Below, piece by piece: positions 8,385 through 16,688 of a DNA stretch of 59,355 bases. The notes beneath the pieces were generated by a model. That model ran no database searches. It was not told where the DNA came from and worked only from the letters and a program-made list of their open reading frames with translations. Both the position numbers and the translations under genes were made by a program. Position 1 is the stretch's first letter, and the number at the start of each line of letters is the position of its first letter. This stretch comes from Chromatiales bacterium (GTDB lineage Bacteria; Pseudomonadota; Gammaproteobacteria; RBG-16-57-12). Where the stretch lies: NCBI GenBank assembly GCA_026989455.1, contig JALSJH010000080.1, positions 1 through 59,355 on the forward strand. The letters are read 5' to 3'.

Positions 8385-9498
8385 ATTTTCGGTTTGGGGT
8401 TAGGGGGGGTTCACTTTGCGCTTCGCCCGCAAATTGCAGGGAGTCCGCGAAATGCAGGGTCGACGTGGGGAATGCGATTTCCGCACTGTGCTGAGCAATA
8501 ATATCGCTTATTTTCAATAACACATCCTGCTTGATGGTGTGAAACTCCACCCAGTTGGTGGTGTGGGTGAAGGTATAGACGAAGAAGTCCACCGATGAGT
8601 CTGCAAACTGGTTGAAGTTGACCATCAAGGTCTGGCTGGTATCAATATCGGTGTGTGAGCGTAACATCGCCTCAACCTCGGCCACAATGGCAGGCATTTT
8701 ATCAATATCGTCATAACGAATACCAATGGTTTCATAGATGCGTCGATGGCTCATGCGCGATGGATTCTCTACCGAGATGGTGGTGAAAGTGGCATTGGGC
8801 ACATAGAGCGGGCGCTTATCGAAGGTGCGGATTTTGGTCAAACGCCAGCCAATCTCCTCTACGGTACCTTCGATGTTTTTATCCGGTGAGCGCACCCAGT
8901 CACCAATTGAAAAGGGGCGGTCGAGGTGAATCATCAACCCACCAAAGAAGTTGGCTAGTAGATCCTTTGCCGCCAAACCCACCGCCAAACCACCGATACC
9001 CCCAAAAGCCAGCACCCCGGAGACGCTGAAACCGAGGGTCTGTAGCCCCACCAGCACCGAGGTTATGATCACCGAAACGCGCAGCAGTTTAGCAAAGGCA
9101 CTGGCGGTGGTGATGTCAACACGTTTGAGTGATACCAGGTTTTTTTCGGCCTCTCCAATAAAACGAATCAGGAACCAGGCCAGGGCGAAAATCACCCCCA
9201 CATCACGCAGCGGGCCTAGCGCAGCAAAGATCGGCTGATCCTTGATGCCCTGTACCATTTCTGCCGCAAAAGTGAGGCCCACCACCCAGATCAACAACGA
9301 CAGCGGCTTGATAATGGCCATAATCAGCGCATCATCCCACGGGTTGGCGGTCTTCGATGCTTGCTTGGCGATGCGCAAGAAAATACGCTTTTGTATAAAG
9401 TTCAGCAGCAGCACCAAAAACACCACCACAAACACCTGGATAATCCACCCATTGCCATCTTTGGGTAGTCCAAGGGTTGTCATCAGCTCTTCGATCAT
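8371..9498 (-). CDS. MscS family mechanosensitive ion channel
   Basis: The protein has 375 residues with about four or five membrane segments in the first 190 residues. The MscS pore helix and beta domain follow: GIGGLAVGLAAKDLLANFFGG near residues 170-190, then HLDRPFSIGDWVRSPD and GTVEEIGWRLTKIRTFDKRPLYVPNATF. The C-terminal domain (about 270-350) matches the MscS vestibule. It is longer than E. coli MscS (286 residues) because of extra N-terminal helices, as in YnaI- or YbdG-like channels. It lies between nagZ and hpt in the long minus-strand run and probably releases osmolytes during osmotic downshock. Confidence 0.9.
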   Translation of the reverse strand: MIEELMTTLGLPKDGNGWIIQVFVVVFLVLLLNFIQKRIFLRIAKQASKTANPWDDALIMAIIKPLSLLIWVVGLTFAAEMVQGIKDQPIFAALGPLRDVGVIFALAWFLIRFIGEAEKNLVSLKRVDITTASAFAKLLRVSVIITSVLVGLQTLGFSVSGVLAFGGIGGLAVGLAAKDLLANFFGGLMIHLDRPFSIGDWVRSPDKNIEGTVEEIGWRLTKIRTFDKRPLYVPNATFTTISVENPSRMSHRRIYETIGIRYDDIDKMPAIVAEVEAMLRSHTDIDTSQTLMVNFNQFADSSVDFFVYTFTHTTNWVEFHTIKQDVLLKISDIIAQHSAEIAFPTSTLHFADSLQFAGEAQSEPPLTPNRKYDHE

Positions 9499-9515
9499 TA
9501 TTTCACCCTATAGTC

Positions 9516-9576
9516 ACTCTTCAGCGAGTTCACCTTTTGCCTCAATTTGAGGAAAAATCCAAACACGCTGAAGAGT
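9516..9576. repeat. Nested inverted repeat between nagZ and mscS-type gene
   Basis: An 11-base perfect inverted repeat (ACTCTTCAGCG at 9516-9526 and its complement at 9566-9576) encloses a second palindrome, CCTCAATTTGAGG, at 9540-9552. It fills the short gap between nagZ (stop at 9587) and the channel gene (start at 9498). It could act as an RNA stem controlling read-through between the two genes, or as a protein-binding site. There is no clean U-tract on the minus-strand transcript, so I do not call it a terminator. Confidence 0.5.
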
Positions 9577-9586
9577 TACCTTTTTT

Positions 9587-10633
9587 CTATAAATTGAGTA
9601 GTCGCTCATCATCATGGTGAAACCTATCCATCACCATGACCGCCTGTTTCCATTTGGGGTCGCGCAGCAACTCTACCCGGGTCACGCTGTGTCGCCCATG
9701 CATTCGCGCTAAACGACTGTGGGAGGCGGCATCATTGCGATCTTTAAGCCCTTGTAATATTTCGAGTGCGGCGCTGCGGTGGTTACACACTAGCAGCATA
9801 TCACAGCCCGCATCCAACGCTTTTTCGGCACGTTCAACAAAATCCCCACCCGCTCCGGCCGCCGCCATACTGAGGTCGTCACTAAAGATAACCCCCTGAA
9901 AATTCAAACGCTTGCGCAGTACCTCCTGTAACCAGAAGTGTGAGAAGCCTGCCGGTTGCTCATCACAGCGGCGGTAGATCACATGGGCGGGCATAATGGC
10001 GGCCATACCGTAGTTGATCATGCGTTCGAAGGGCAAGATGTCATCCGGGTAGATATCTTCATAGCGACGTTCATCTACCGGCATTGCGGTATGTGAATCG
10101 GCACTGACCCAGCCATGACCGGGAAAGTGCTTACCGGTTGCGGGCATACCCGCCGACTGCATACCGATCATGTACGCGTGGGCAAGCTCGGCCACCGCTT
10201 GCGGGTCACGGTGCCATGCGCGGTCGCCCACCACCTCACTCTGGCCATAATCAATATCCAGCACCGGGGCAAAGCTGAAATCAACCCCCACTGCGCGCAG
10301 CTCTGCGGCCATTAACCAACCGGCGGTTTCGGCCATCTTTTTGGCACGGCGTGGATCTTTTTTATAGTGCACACCGATTTGAGCGACCGCTGGCAAACAG
10401 CTAAAGCCGGAACGAAAGCGCTGCACACGCCCCCCCTCATGGTCGACCGCCACCAGTAGTTTCGGCTGGCGTAACAAGTGAATCTCACTGATCAGCGCCG
10501 CTAACTGCTCGGGGCTTTCATAGTTGCGACTAAACAGAATCACACCGCCCACTAGCGGGTTTTGTAGCGTCTCACGATCTTCAGCGGTGAGTTCCACCCC
10601 TTGCAGGTCGAGCATAACAGGGCCAAGTGACAT
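9587..10633 (-). CDS. nagZ: Beta-N-acetylglucosaminidase NagZ
   Basis: The protein has 348 residues of glycoside hydrolase family 3. The signature AVDHEGGRVQRF sits near residue 80, the catalytic loop KHFPGHGWVSADSHTAMP near 165-180 carries the His acid/base, and the nucleophile Asp lies in GVIFSDDLSMAAA near 245. There is no signal peptide, so it acts in the cytoplasm. It removes N-acetylglucosamine from anhydro-muropeptides during murein recycling. It lies downstream of the peptide-type ABC permeases and a signal-less YkuD protein, and mpl is elsewhere in the window, so several recycling functions are encoded here. In some bacteria its product induces AmpC; no ampR or ampC is visible. Confidence 0.95.
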   Translation of the reverse strand: MSLGPVMLDLQGVELTAEDRETLQNPLVGGVILFSRNYESPEQLAALISEIHLLRQPKLLVAVDHEGGRVQRFRSGFSCLPAVAQIGVHYKKDPRRAKKMAETAGWLMAAELRAVGVDFSFAPVLDIDYGQSEVVGDRAWHRDPQAVAELAHAYMIGMQSAGMPATGKHFPGHGWVSADSHTAMPVDERRYEDIYPDDILPFERMINYGMAAIMPAHVIYRRCDEQPAGFSHFWLQEVLRKRLNFQGVIFSDDLSMAAAGAGGDFVERAEKALDAGCDMLLVCNHRSAALEILQGLKDRNDAASHSRLARMHGRHSVTRVELLRDPKWKQAVMVMDRFHHDDERLLNL

Positions 10634-10662
10634 AACGACTTTTCCATTAACGACTATTGTAA

Positions 10663-11472
10663 CTACCGACTATTTTGCAAGCGGACATCCAGGCGATCCC
10701 GTAGCTGATCACCCAATAAATTGGCAGCCAGCACCACCAGCATCAACGCCACGCCCGGTACCAGAATCATATGCGGTGCCACCAGCAAGTAGCGGGTGCC
10801 ATCACGGATCATGCTACCCCATGAGGCTTCAGGTGCCTGCACCCCCAAACCAAGGAAGGAGAGCCCCGCCTCTGCAATCACCACCGAGGCGACTCCAAAG
10901 GTCGCCTCGATGATCAGTGGTGCCATAATTAATGGGATCAGATGACGCACGACAATCAAAGCTGGTGAGACACCCAGGGCAATCGCGGCCTGCACGTGGT
11001 CGCGGTGTTTAATCGCCAGCACCTGAGCGCGACTCAGGCGGGCAAAACCAACCCAGCCGACCACCGCTAGGGCAATCACTACATTCTCCACTCCGGGGCC
11101 AAGAATACCCGCCATGGCAATTGCCAAAAGAATGCCGGGGAAAGCCAGAAAAATGTCGATAACACGGGTGACCAAGTGGTCGAACCAGCCGCCAATATAG
11201 CCACTCACCGCACCCACTAAGGTGCCAAAAAAAAGTGAAATGGTGACCACGCCAACCGCCACCATAAAGGAAGTTTGTGCGCCCATTACCAGGCGATCCC
11301 AGAGTGGCCGCCCCAGATCGTCATACCCCAGCCACGCTGCGCTATCGTGACTCAGCAAAATTTTTGACAGCTCAATCTGATTGGGTTGCAGCCCCATCAA
11401 TGGCCCAAACAACGCCATCAGCAGCCACAGCAGGACGATCCCCAGGGGGAACCATAAACGCATCGGCATCAC
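10663..11472 (-). CDS. Peptide-type ABC transporter permease (DppC/OppC family)
   Basis: The protein has 269 residues with about six membrane helices. The permease EAA-type loop is near residues 160-180 (FARLSRAQVLAIKHRDHVQAAIALG), and an N-terminal helix is followed by a short periplasmic region (DDLGRPLWDRLVMGAQTSF), typical of OppC/DppC/NikC. Its ATG overlaps the stop of the DppB-type gene as ATGA, so the two are co-translated. Together with the substrate-binding lipoprotein at 13375-14847 it would form a peptide or muropeptide importer. No ATPase gene is found in the window, so the energy subunits must be encoded elsewhere or be shared. Confidence 0.9.
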   Translation of the reverse strand: MMPMRLWFPLGIVLLWLLMALFGPLMGLQPNQIELSKILLSHDSAAWLGYDDLGRPLWDRLVMGAQTSFMVAVGVVTISLFFGTLVGAVSGYIGGWFDHLVTRVIDIFLAFPGILLAIAMAGILGPGVENVVIALAVVGWVGFARLSRAQVLAIKHRDHVQAAIALGVSPALIVVRHLIPLIMAPLIIEATFGVASVVIAEAGLSFLGLGVQAPEASWGSMIRDGTRYLLVAPHMILVPGVALMLVVLAANLLGDQLRDRLDVRLQNSR

Positions 11473-12395
11473 CCTTCTCCCAAGCGGATACGGGGATCAA
11501 GCCAGCCATAAACCAGGTCGGTGAGGGTATTGACTACGACATAGGCCAAGCTGATCAGCAAGATACACGCTTGCAGCACTGGATAGTCCCGACGTTGAAT
11601 CGCTTCGATGGTGAGCTGGCCAATGCCGGGCCAGGAGAAGATGGTCTCGGTAATCACCGCGCCACCCAGCAAAACCCCCAACTGTAACCCCAGCAGCGTC
11701 ACCACCGGCAACAGCGCATTACGCACCCCATGTAGCCAAACCACTCGCCACTCACTCAACCCTTTTGCACGGGCGGTACGGATGTAATCTTCCGAGAGCA
11801 CTTCGAGCAGTGAGGCGCGCACCATCCGCGACAACACCGCTGCCAGCGCACTGCCCAGCGTAATGGCGGGTAATAGCAGTGATGCGAACCCCTCACGCCC
11901 GGAAACAGGCAGCCAGCCCAGTATCACCGAGAAGAGCAGAATCAGCAGCGGCCCCATCACAAAATTGGGAATGGAGACACCAACCAGGGCAAAACCCATC
12001 GCCCCTTGATCCCACAAGGTGTGTTGGCGAATCGCCGCAATAGTACCCAAGGGAAAGGCGATAGCGACCGCCACAATCAATGAGGCCAGTGCCAGTTCGA
12101 GGGTGGCCGGTATGCGCTCAGCCATTAACGCCAGCACCGGGCGTGAGGAGTGCAGGGAGTGGCCAAGGTCAAACTGAAATAGGCCAATGTAGTAATTTTG
12201 TAGCTGCTGGAGAATCGGCAGGTGCAGCCCAAGGGCTTCGCGCAGTGCTTCACGGTCTGCGGGGCGGGCGCTCTCTCCCAGCATCACTTCAACCGGATCA
12301 CCTGGAATCAGGTGAATAAAAAGAAAAACGATACAACTGACACCCAGCACCACAACAAAGGCACTGAGCAGGCGTGAGGCGATGAAATTAACCAT
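11469..12395 (-). CDS. Peptide-type ABC transporter permease (DppB/OppB family)
   Basis: The protein has 308 residues with about six membrane helices. Family hallmarks are the first helix SAFVVVLGVSCIVFLFIHLIPGDP, the segment VSIPNFVMGPLLILLF, and the inner loop SLLEVLSEDYIRTARAKGLSEWRV near residues 190-215, which docks on the ATPase. The C-terminus carries TETIFSWPGIGQL, a strong OppB/DppB marker. It starts about 77 bases after a small lipoprotein gene, and that gap contains an 8-base inverted repeat. The substrate is probably a peptide, judged from family and from the recycling genes around it. Confidence 0.92.
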   Translation of the reverse strand: MVNFIASRLLSAFVVVLGVSCIVFLFIHLIPGDPVEVMLGESARPADREALREALGLHLPILQQLQNYYIGLFQFDLGHSLHSSRPVLALMAERIPATLELALASLIVAVAIAFPLGTIAAIRQHTLWDQGAMGFALVGVSIPNFVMGPLLILLFSVILGWLPVSGREGFASLLLPAITLGSALAAVLSRMVRASLLEVLSEDYIRTARAKGLSEWRVVWLHGVRNALLPVVTLLGLQLGVLLGGAVITETIFSWPGIGQLTIEAIQRRDYPVLQACILLISLAYVVVNTLTDLVYGWLDPRIRLGEG

Positions 12396-12398
12396 TCA

Positions 12399-12462
12399 GA
12401 GCGCTTTGTACAAAAAGTGGTTTTCGTTCCAGCAAGGAAAAAATAAATTGGACCAAGCGCTC
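12399..12462. repeat. Inverted repeat before the ABC permease pair
   Basis: GAGCGCTT at 12399-12406 and AAGCGCTC at 12455-12462 form an 8-base inverted repeat with a loop of about 48 bases. It ends just 3 bases before the DppB-type ATG on the minus strand. It might be an operator or an RNA stem affecting expression of the permeases relative to the upstream lipoprotein and YkuD genes. The evidence is symmetry and position only. Confidence 0.3.
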
Positions 12463-12472
12463 ATTCAAAAAA

Positions 12473-12865
12473 TCAATACCCCATCGCGTGTACACGATCA
12501 ACCACCTTGCGAGACGAAACATCCACAATCACCACATTCCAGCCCACCATTGCCCGGGCCAGCCCTCTATCCAGCGGCGACAACATGCTCTCCAGTTTTT
12601 TAGGCAGTGGAAATCCGGCACCCCTTGCCAGTTTTTTATTCATAATACTGGGTTGATTGCTAACACTCTTTACTTTCGCCGGTTGGGTGCGATAGCTGCC
12701 CGGGCCGGGGGTGGGAGGCGCGGCCATATCACCGTAATAGGCCAAGATGACCTTACGATCCTCATCACTGAAGTCGTCGCGGGTGCTCATGCTGTTGGTG
12801 CCACAAGCTGAAACAAACAACAAAACTACAAGGGTGATCACTCCCGTTGCCGTTAATCTGTGCAT
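12473..12865 (-). CDS. Small lipoprotein of unknown function
   Basis: The protein has 130 residues with a clear lipoprotein signal (LVVLLFVSACG). A Pro/Gly-rich segment follows (APPTPGPGSY), then a C-terminal block of about 45 residues (LPKKLESMLSPLDRGLARAMVGWNVVIVDVSSRKVVDRV). That block resembles the short RcnB-like or DUF1236-like domain found at the end of many periplasmic proteins; the match is by eye and weak. I chose the ATG at 12865, which has AGGGA 7-8 bases upstream, over a GTG at 12898. The gene lies between the YkuD gene and the ABC permeases in the same direction. Confidence 0.7.
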   Translation of the reverse strand: MHRLTATGVITLVVLLFVSACGTNSMSTRDDFSDEDRKVILAYYGDMAAPPTPGPGSYRTQPAKVKSVSNQPSIMNKKLARGAGFPLPKKLESMLSPLDRGLARAMVGWNVVIVDVSSRKVVDRVHAMGY

Positions 12866-12890
12866 TCCGCTTTCCCTTTTAAGTAAAACA

Positions 12891-13391
12891 TTATTCACCG
12901 ATAAAGACCTTGCACCGCCCTTTCAACAGCGCAAACAGTGCCATTATATCGCGATTTCTCATCCTGATACAGCCATGCGATAGCGGCTTGCCCATGGGCA
13001 GTTCATCAGGGGTTCCATGAATATAGATATAGCGCCGCATACTATCCACCCGCCCCAGGCGATTTCTACCGATCTCCAGCCCCGAGAGCCACATAATTCG
13101 CGTTAGCACCCAATCCCGCTGTGGATGTTTTTTGGCCAGTGCCGGAGTATAGATTTCTCCGGTAGCACGCCGCCCGACAAAGACGCTATTTTCGGGCGCG
13201 TCTTTACCAATCATCGCTCGAATCAGATGCCAACCCCGTGGAGTGCAACCGCTACCCACCTGCTCACCCGGGCCATTTTTAGCGGTTGAGACAGCATATC
13301 GTTTTAGACAGCGATCTCCTTGGCGTAGCTCAAGCTGTTGATCCGCAATTGAGACAATAATATGTTGTGGAGAATCACTGCCGCTGTACAT
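12891..13391 (-). CDS. YkuD-fold protein without signal peptide; putative cytoplasmic L,D-carboxypeptidase
   Basis: The protein has 166 residues. The YkuD catalytic signature is complete: H125-G-T, then S138-H139-G-C141-I-R143, with C141 as the expected nucleophile. There is no signal peptide or membrane segment before the domain, unlike normal periplasmic L,D-transpeptidases. Short signal-less YkuD proteins, ElsL of Acinetobacter and LdcV of Vibrio, are cytoplasmic L,D-carboxypeptidases that trim tetrapeptides to tripeptides in murein recycling. Its place between a peptide-binding lipoprotein (17-base overlap) and peptide permeases, with nagZ downstream, fits that role. A transpeptidase exported in another way is the alternative. 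Confidence 0.8.
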   Translation of the reverse strand: MYSGSDSPQHIIVSIADQQLELRQGDRCLKRYAVSTAKNGPGEQVGSGCTPRGWHLIRAMIGKDAPENSVFVGRRATGEIYTPALAKKHPQRDWVLTRIMWLSGLEIGRNRLGRVDSMRRYIYIHGTPDELPMGKPLSHGCIRMRNRDIMALFALLKGRCKVFIGE

Positions 13392-14847
13392 GAATCAAGC
13401 CATCGTAGTTACCATCGCTGGAGAGAACATAACCCTTAATATCGGGACGTGCCACATAAAGATGCTCTTCGTACCAGAGTGGTACATAGGGCAACTCTTT
13501 AAATACCAGCGCCTGTAGCTTCCGATAGGCTTCCACCCGCGCAGGCTGGGTAGCCGCTGACTCCGCCTGTTCAATCAGCCGATCCACCTCGGGGTTAACA
13601 TAGCGCCCACGGTTGGCTCCATTGGGAGGAATCGCCTCGCTGTGAAACACATAACGGTAGATATCGGGGGTTTTGATTCCCACCCAGGCGAGGCTGTACA
13701 TCTGAAACACCCCTTTTTTGATGTCACCATAGAAGGTGCCCCAGTCGTAGCTCTGAATATTCACCTTGATATTCACCTCACCCAGCTGCTGCTGGATCAC
13801 CGTTGCCAAACGAATTCGAAAGGGGTCACTTGAGGTTTTGTAGGAGATCTGCAACGGTTCACTTGCGCTCACCCCGATCGATGAGAGCAGTTGACGGGCG
13901 TGATCAGGGTCGTAGGGGTAAGGTGTCAAACTAGGGTGACCCGCCCAATGGGAAGGGGGGAGCAGTGAGGTGGCAAGCTGTGCGCCGTCGGCAAACAGGT
14001 AGTGAATAATCGACTCACGATCCAGTGCATAGGCAATCGCCTCGCGCACCACCTGCTGGCCAGTAAGTGAATCTTCAAAATTAAAACCAAGGTAACTGAA
14101 GTTGGAGCCTGCCCGCCGCTCAACCTGCATCCCCTCTGCAACAAGGTGCTGCACAATCTCGGATGGCAGTTCGTTCTGTAGCAGATCCACCTCGCCACGC
14201 AGTAGTTTAAGGGCACGAACAGTGGGGTCTTTTACCCGGATAAAGGTGACTGAACGCTGGTCGGATAGTCGCTCCAGCTGCAAACGCCCCTCTTCCGGCC
14301 ACGCCACAAAGCGGAATGGCCCACTGCCCACGGGCTGAGTATTAAAGGGGTGCTGAGTGGCTAGTAGCTTGCGGGGAAGAATGCCGATGACCAGGTAACC
14401 GGGAAAAAGCGGATCACTTTTATTGAGGTGAAAATCGATTGTCCGCTCATCAACTATCGCCATCGACGCTATCAACTTCAACGCCGCTCGGTGGGGCGAC
14501 GCAGTCGCCGGATCAAGGACAGATTGATAGGTAGCCAACACATCCGCCGCCTGTAGGGGGGTTCCATCGTGAAAGAGTGATTCACCCATCAACTGAAAGC
14601 GGTAGTGGCGCTCACTCAACTGCCGCCATTCAGCAAGCGCCGGTATGGCGCGATTGGCCTCATCAAAATCAATCAACTGTTGATAGATAAGTCGATTGAC
14701 TCGCGCCGAGGTGGCATCGGTAGAGAAACGAGGATCGAGCGTCACCGCCGCATTGGCAATCGCAAAACGCAGCCCCTCCGGCGGCGGTGAGCCACACCCC
14801 ACCAGCCCCAACATGAGCAATAGCCAGAGTAGATATTTAGCGATCAT
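13375..14847 (-). CDS. Peptide-type ABC transporter substrate-binding lipoprotein
   Basis: The protein has 490 residues of the SBP_bac_5 (OppA/DppA) family. A lipoprotein signal ends in LGLVGCG. The family core follows: TLDPRFSTDATSARVNRLIYQQLIDFD near residues 35-62 and a lid region with FHDGTPLQAADVLATYQSV near 110-130. The C-terminal lobe (YKTSSDPFRIRLATVIQQQL and onward) completes the fold. It would capture peptides in the periplasm for the DppB/DppC-type permeases about 1 kb downstream. Its start overlaps the stop region of the CYTH gene by 11 bases and its end overlaps the YkuD gene by 17, so it is in the same operon. Confidence 0.9.
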   Translation of the reverse strand: MIAKYLLWLLLMLGLVGCGSPPPEGLRFAIANAAVTLDPRFSTDATSARVNRLIYQQLIDFDEANRAIPALAEWRQLSERHYRFQLMGESLFHDGTPLQAADVLATYQSVLDPATASPHRAALKLIASMAIVDERTIDFHLNKSDPLFPGYLVIGILPRKLLATQHPFNTQPVGSGPFRFVAWPEEGRLQLERLSDQRSVTFIRVKDPTVRALKLLRGEVDLLQNELPSEIVQHLVAEGMQVERRAGSNFSYLGFNFEDSLTGQQVVREAIAYALDRESIIHYLFADGAQLATSLLPPSHWAGHPSLTPYPYDPDHARQLLSSIGVSASEPLQISYKTSSDPFRIRLATVIQQQLGEVNIKVNIQSYDWGTFYGDIKKGVFQMYSLAWVGIKTPDIYRYVFHSEAIPPNGANRGRYVNPEVDRLIEQAESAATQPARVEAYRKLQALVFKELPYVPLWYEEHLYVARPDIKGYVLSSDGNYDGLIHVQRQ

Positions 14848-15313
14848 CCCAATCCTTATAGGGGTGATTCACTAGGCAAACATTATAGTAACGCGCATCA
14901 CCCGAGACCTCTTCACCGGCCCAAGGCGGTTTTTCGAAGGGTTGATCTTCACTCTCCAGTTCAACCTCAGCGACCACCAAACCTGCATTATCGCCCTCAA
15001 ACAGGTCGACTTCCCAGATATGATCGCCCACTTTTACCTCATAGCGGTGCTTCTCAATCAGTGGTTTCTGGCAGAGGTTATTCAACATCTCCAACGCCTC
15101 ATCCCGAGGAATGGGATATTCATACTCCGTGCGGCGAATGCCTAACGTCACCCCTTTGATATTGATATTGGCTCGTTCACCTTCAACTCTCACTCGTACC
15201 GAGGCGTGTTTGGCATCCCCTAGATAACCTTGGCTGATAAAAACAGCAGGCCCGGCATTATCACGCCAGCTGTCATCCACTATTAAAAACTTTCTTTCGA
15301 TCTCTTGTGCCAT
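14837..15313 (-). CDS. CYTH domain protein (inorganic triphosphatase-like)
   Basis: The protein has 158 residues forming one CYTH domain. The EIERKF motif (the ExExK metal and phosphate-binding signature) is at residues 4-9, followed by alternating charged strands (VRVRVEG, NINIKGVTLGIRRTEYEYPI) and the C-terminal motif VAEVELESEDQPFEKPPW. Short bacterial CYTH proteins hydrolyse inorganic triphosphate using divalent metal inside a tunnel. It follows rlmD after 20 bases and overlaps the next gene, a substrate-binding lipoprotein, so it is translationally linked to transport genes. The link in function is unclear. Confidence 0.88.
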   Translation of the reverse strand: MAQEIERKFLIVDDSWRDNAGPAVFISQGYLGDAKHASVRVRVEGERANINIKGVTLGIRRTEYEYPIPRDEALEMLNNLCQKPLIEKHRYEVKVGDHIWEVDLFEGDNAGLVVAEVELESEDQPFEKPPWAGEEVSGDARYYNVCLVNHPYKDWDDR

Positions 15314-15333
15314 ACGCTATGCCCCGCAACCTC

Positions 15334-16677
15334 TCAGCACTGACGTTCAAACAGCGCAATCGACTCGACGTGAGTCGTATGGGGAAACATATCCATCACC
15401 CCAGCACATTTCAAGTGATAGCCATACTCATTGATCAACACGCCGGCATCTCGCGCCAGTGTCGCGGGGTTACAGGAGACATAAACCAGTTTTTCCGGGG
15501 TGAATTTAGCCAACTGGTGTAACACCTCCAGCGCGCCACTGCGTGCCGGATCAATCAAAATTTTATCGTAGTGCTGCGCCATCCACTCCAGCTGCGAGAC
15601 ATCTTCTGCCAAATTAGCCACATGGTACTCAACATTCTCGATACCATTACGCCGCGCATTTTCAATCGCCCGCTCAACCAAGCCCTCATCGCCCTCCACA
15701 CCCACTACCTGCTTGGCCTTACGCGCCAGTGGTAAGGTGAAGTTACCCAAACCACAAAACAGATCCAGCACCGTTTCATGGGGCTGGATATCCAGCAACT
15801 GCAACGCTTTAGGTATCATTTTTCGGTTAATATCGGTATTCACCTGGGTGAAGTCACCGGGCCGGAACTTCATCTCGATGTCATACTCAGGGAGGCGATA
15901 AAACAGCTCGCCATCGGCTGGCCACAGTGCGGCCACCGTTTTTGGCCCCTTGGGCTGTTCATAGAGATGAATGCCCGTTTTCTTGGCATAGGCGACCAGC
16001 TTTTCACGATCCCCCTCACTCAGGGCAACCAAGTTACGAAAAACCATTGCGGTCGCATCATCACTCACCGCCACTTCAATCTGCGCAATCTCACTACGAG
16101 CATCCAGCGAACCGATCAACTCCGACAGCTCATCCAACCGCTCACCCACATCAGGGTGCAACACTTCGCAGCGGTGCATATCTGCCAAGTAGGGACTATA
16201 ACGCTCGCGAAACCCCACCAGCACCCGCCCCTTACCGTGCACATTACGCACCCCAAGTCGCGCCTTGCGGCGGTAGCCCCACAGTGGCCCTGTTAACGGT
16301 GGCAACACCTCTTCGGGCACCACTTTGCCAATGTGTTCAAAATGTTCCAGCAGCTGAGCCTGTTTCGCCTCAATCTGCTTGTCGCTGCGCATATGTTGCA
16401 GGCTACACGCGCCACACACTGCAAAGTGGGGGCACTTTGGCTCAATGCGCTCTGCGGATGCCTTTAACACCTCATCAACCCGCGCCTCATCAAACTTGCT
16501 GGCGCTTCGCACATAGCTGATCACCACCTCCTCCCCAGGAAGTGCACCATTCACAAACACCACTTTGTCATCAACCCGCGTCACACCGCGCCCCTCATGA
16601 CTGAGTGACTCAATAGTGACCGTCACCTGACCATCAGGCACCTTTTTAAAGCGTCTTCTTCTTGTTCTGCGTGCCAT
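15334..16677 (-). CDS. rlmD: 23S rRNA (uracil-1939-C5)-methyltransferase RlmD
   Basis: The protein has 447 residues. An N-terminal TRAM domain (VTVTIESLSHEGRGV) is preceded by a very basic stretch. The [4Fe-4S]-binding cysteines are in KCPHFAVCGACSLQHM near residues 80-95. The SAM-binding methyltransferase core has DLFCGLGNFTLPLA near 305-320, and the catalytic Cys is in VSCNPATLARD near 405. It uses S-adenosylmethionine to methylate U1939 of 23S rRNA. It lies 11 bases after the degenerate exonuclease gene. The relA gene that commonly follows rlmD is absent, and a CYTH gene takes that place. Confidence 0.95.
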   Translation of the reverse strand: MARRTRRRRFKKVPDGQVTVTIESLSHEGRGVTRVDDKVVFVNGALPGEEVVISYVRSASKFDEARVDEVLKASAERIEPKCPHFAVCGACSLQHMRSDKQIEAKQAQLLEHFEHIGKVVPEEVLPPLTGPLWGYRRKARLGVRNVHGKGRVLVGFRERYSPYLADMHRCEVLHPDVGERLDELSELIGSLDARSEIAQIEVAVSDDATAMVFRNLVALSEGDREKLVAYAKKTGIHLYEQPKGPKTVAALWPADGELFYRLPEYDIEMKFRPGDFTQVNTDINRKMIPKALQLLDIQPHETVLDLFCGLGNFTLPLARKAKQVVGVEGDEGLVERAIENARRNGIENVEYHVANLAEDVSQLEWMAQHYDKILIDPARSGALEVLHQLAKFTPEKLVYVSCNPATLARDAGVLINEYGYHLKCAGVMDMFPHTTHVESIALFERQC

Positions 16678-16688
16678 AGGATTATTGA

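Noticed and set aside
12891-13391. Ordinary periplasmic L,D-transpeptidase
   Set aside because: No signal peptide or membrane anchor precedes the catalytic domain and the start is fixed by overlap with the upstream gene, so a cytoplasmic enzyme is the better reading.
15778-16520. Two frames of over 170 codons opposite rlmD
   Set aside because: rlmD on the other strand has all its catalytic and cluster motifs; these frames are shadows without family resemblance.
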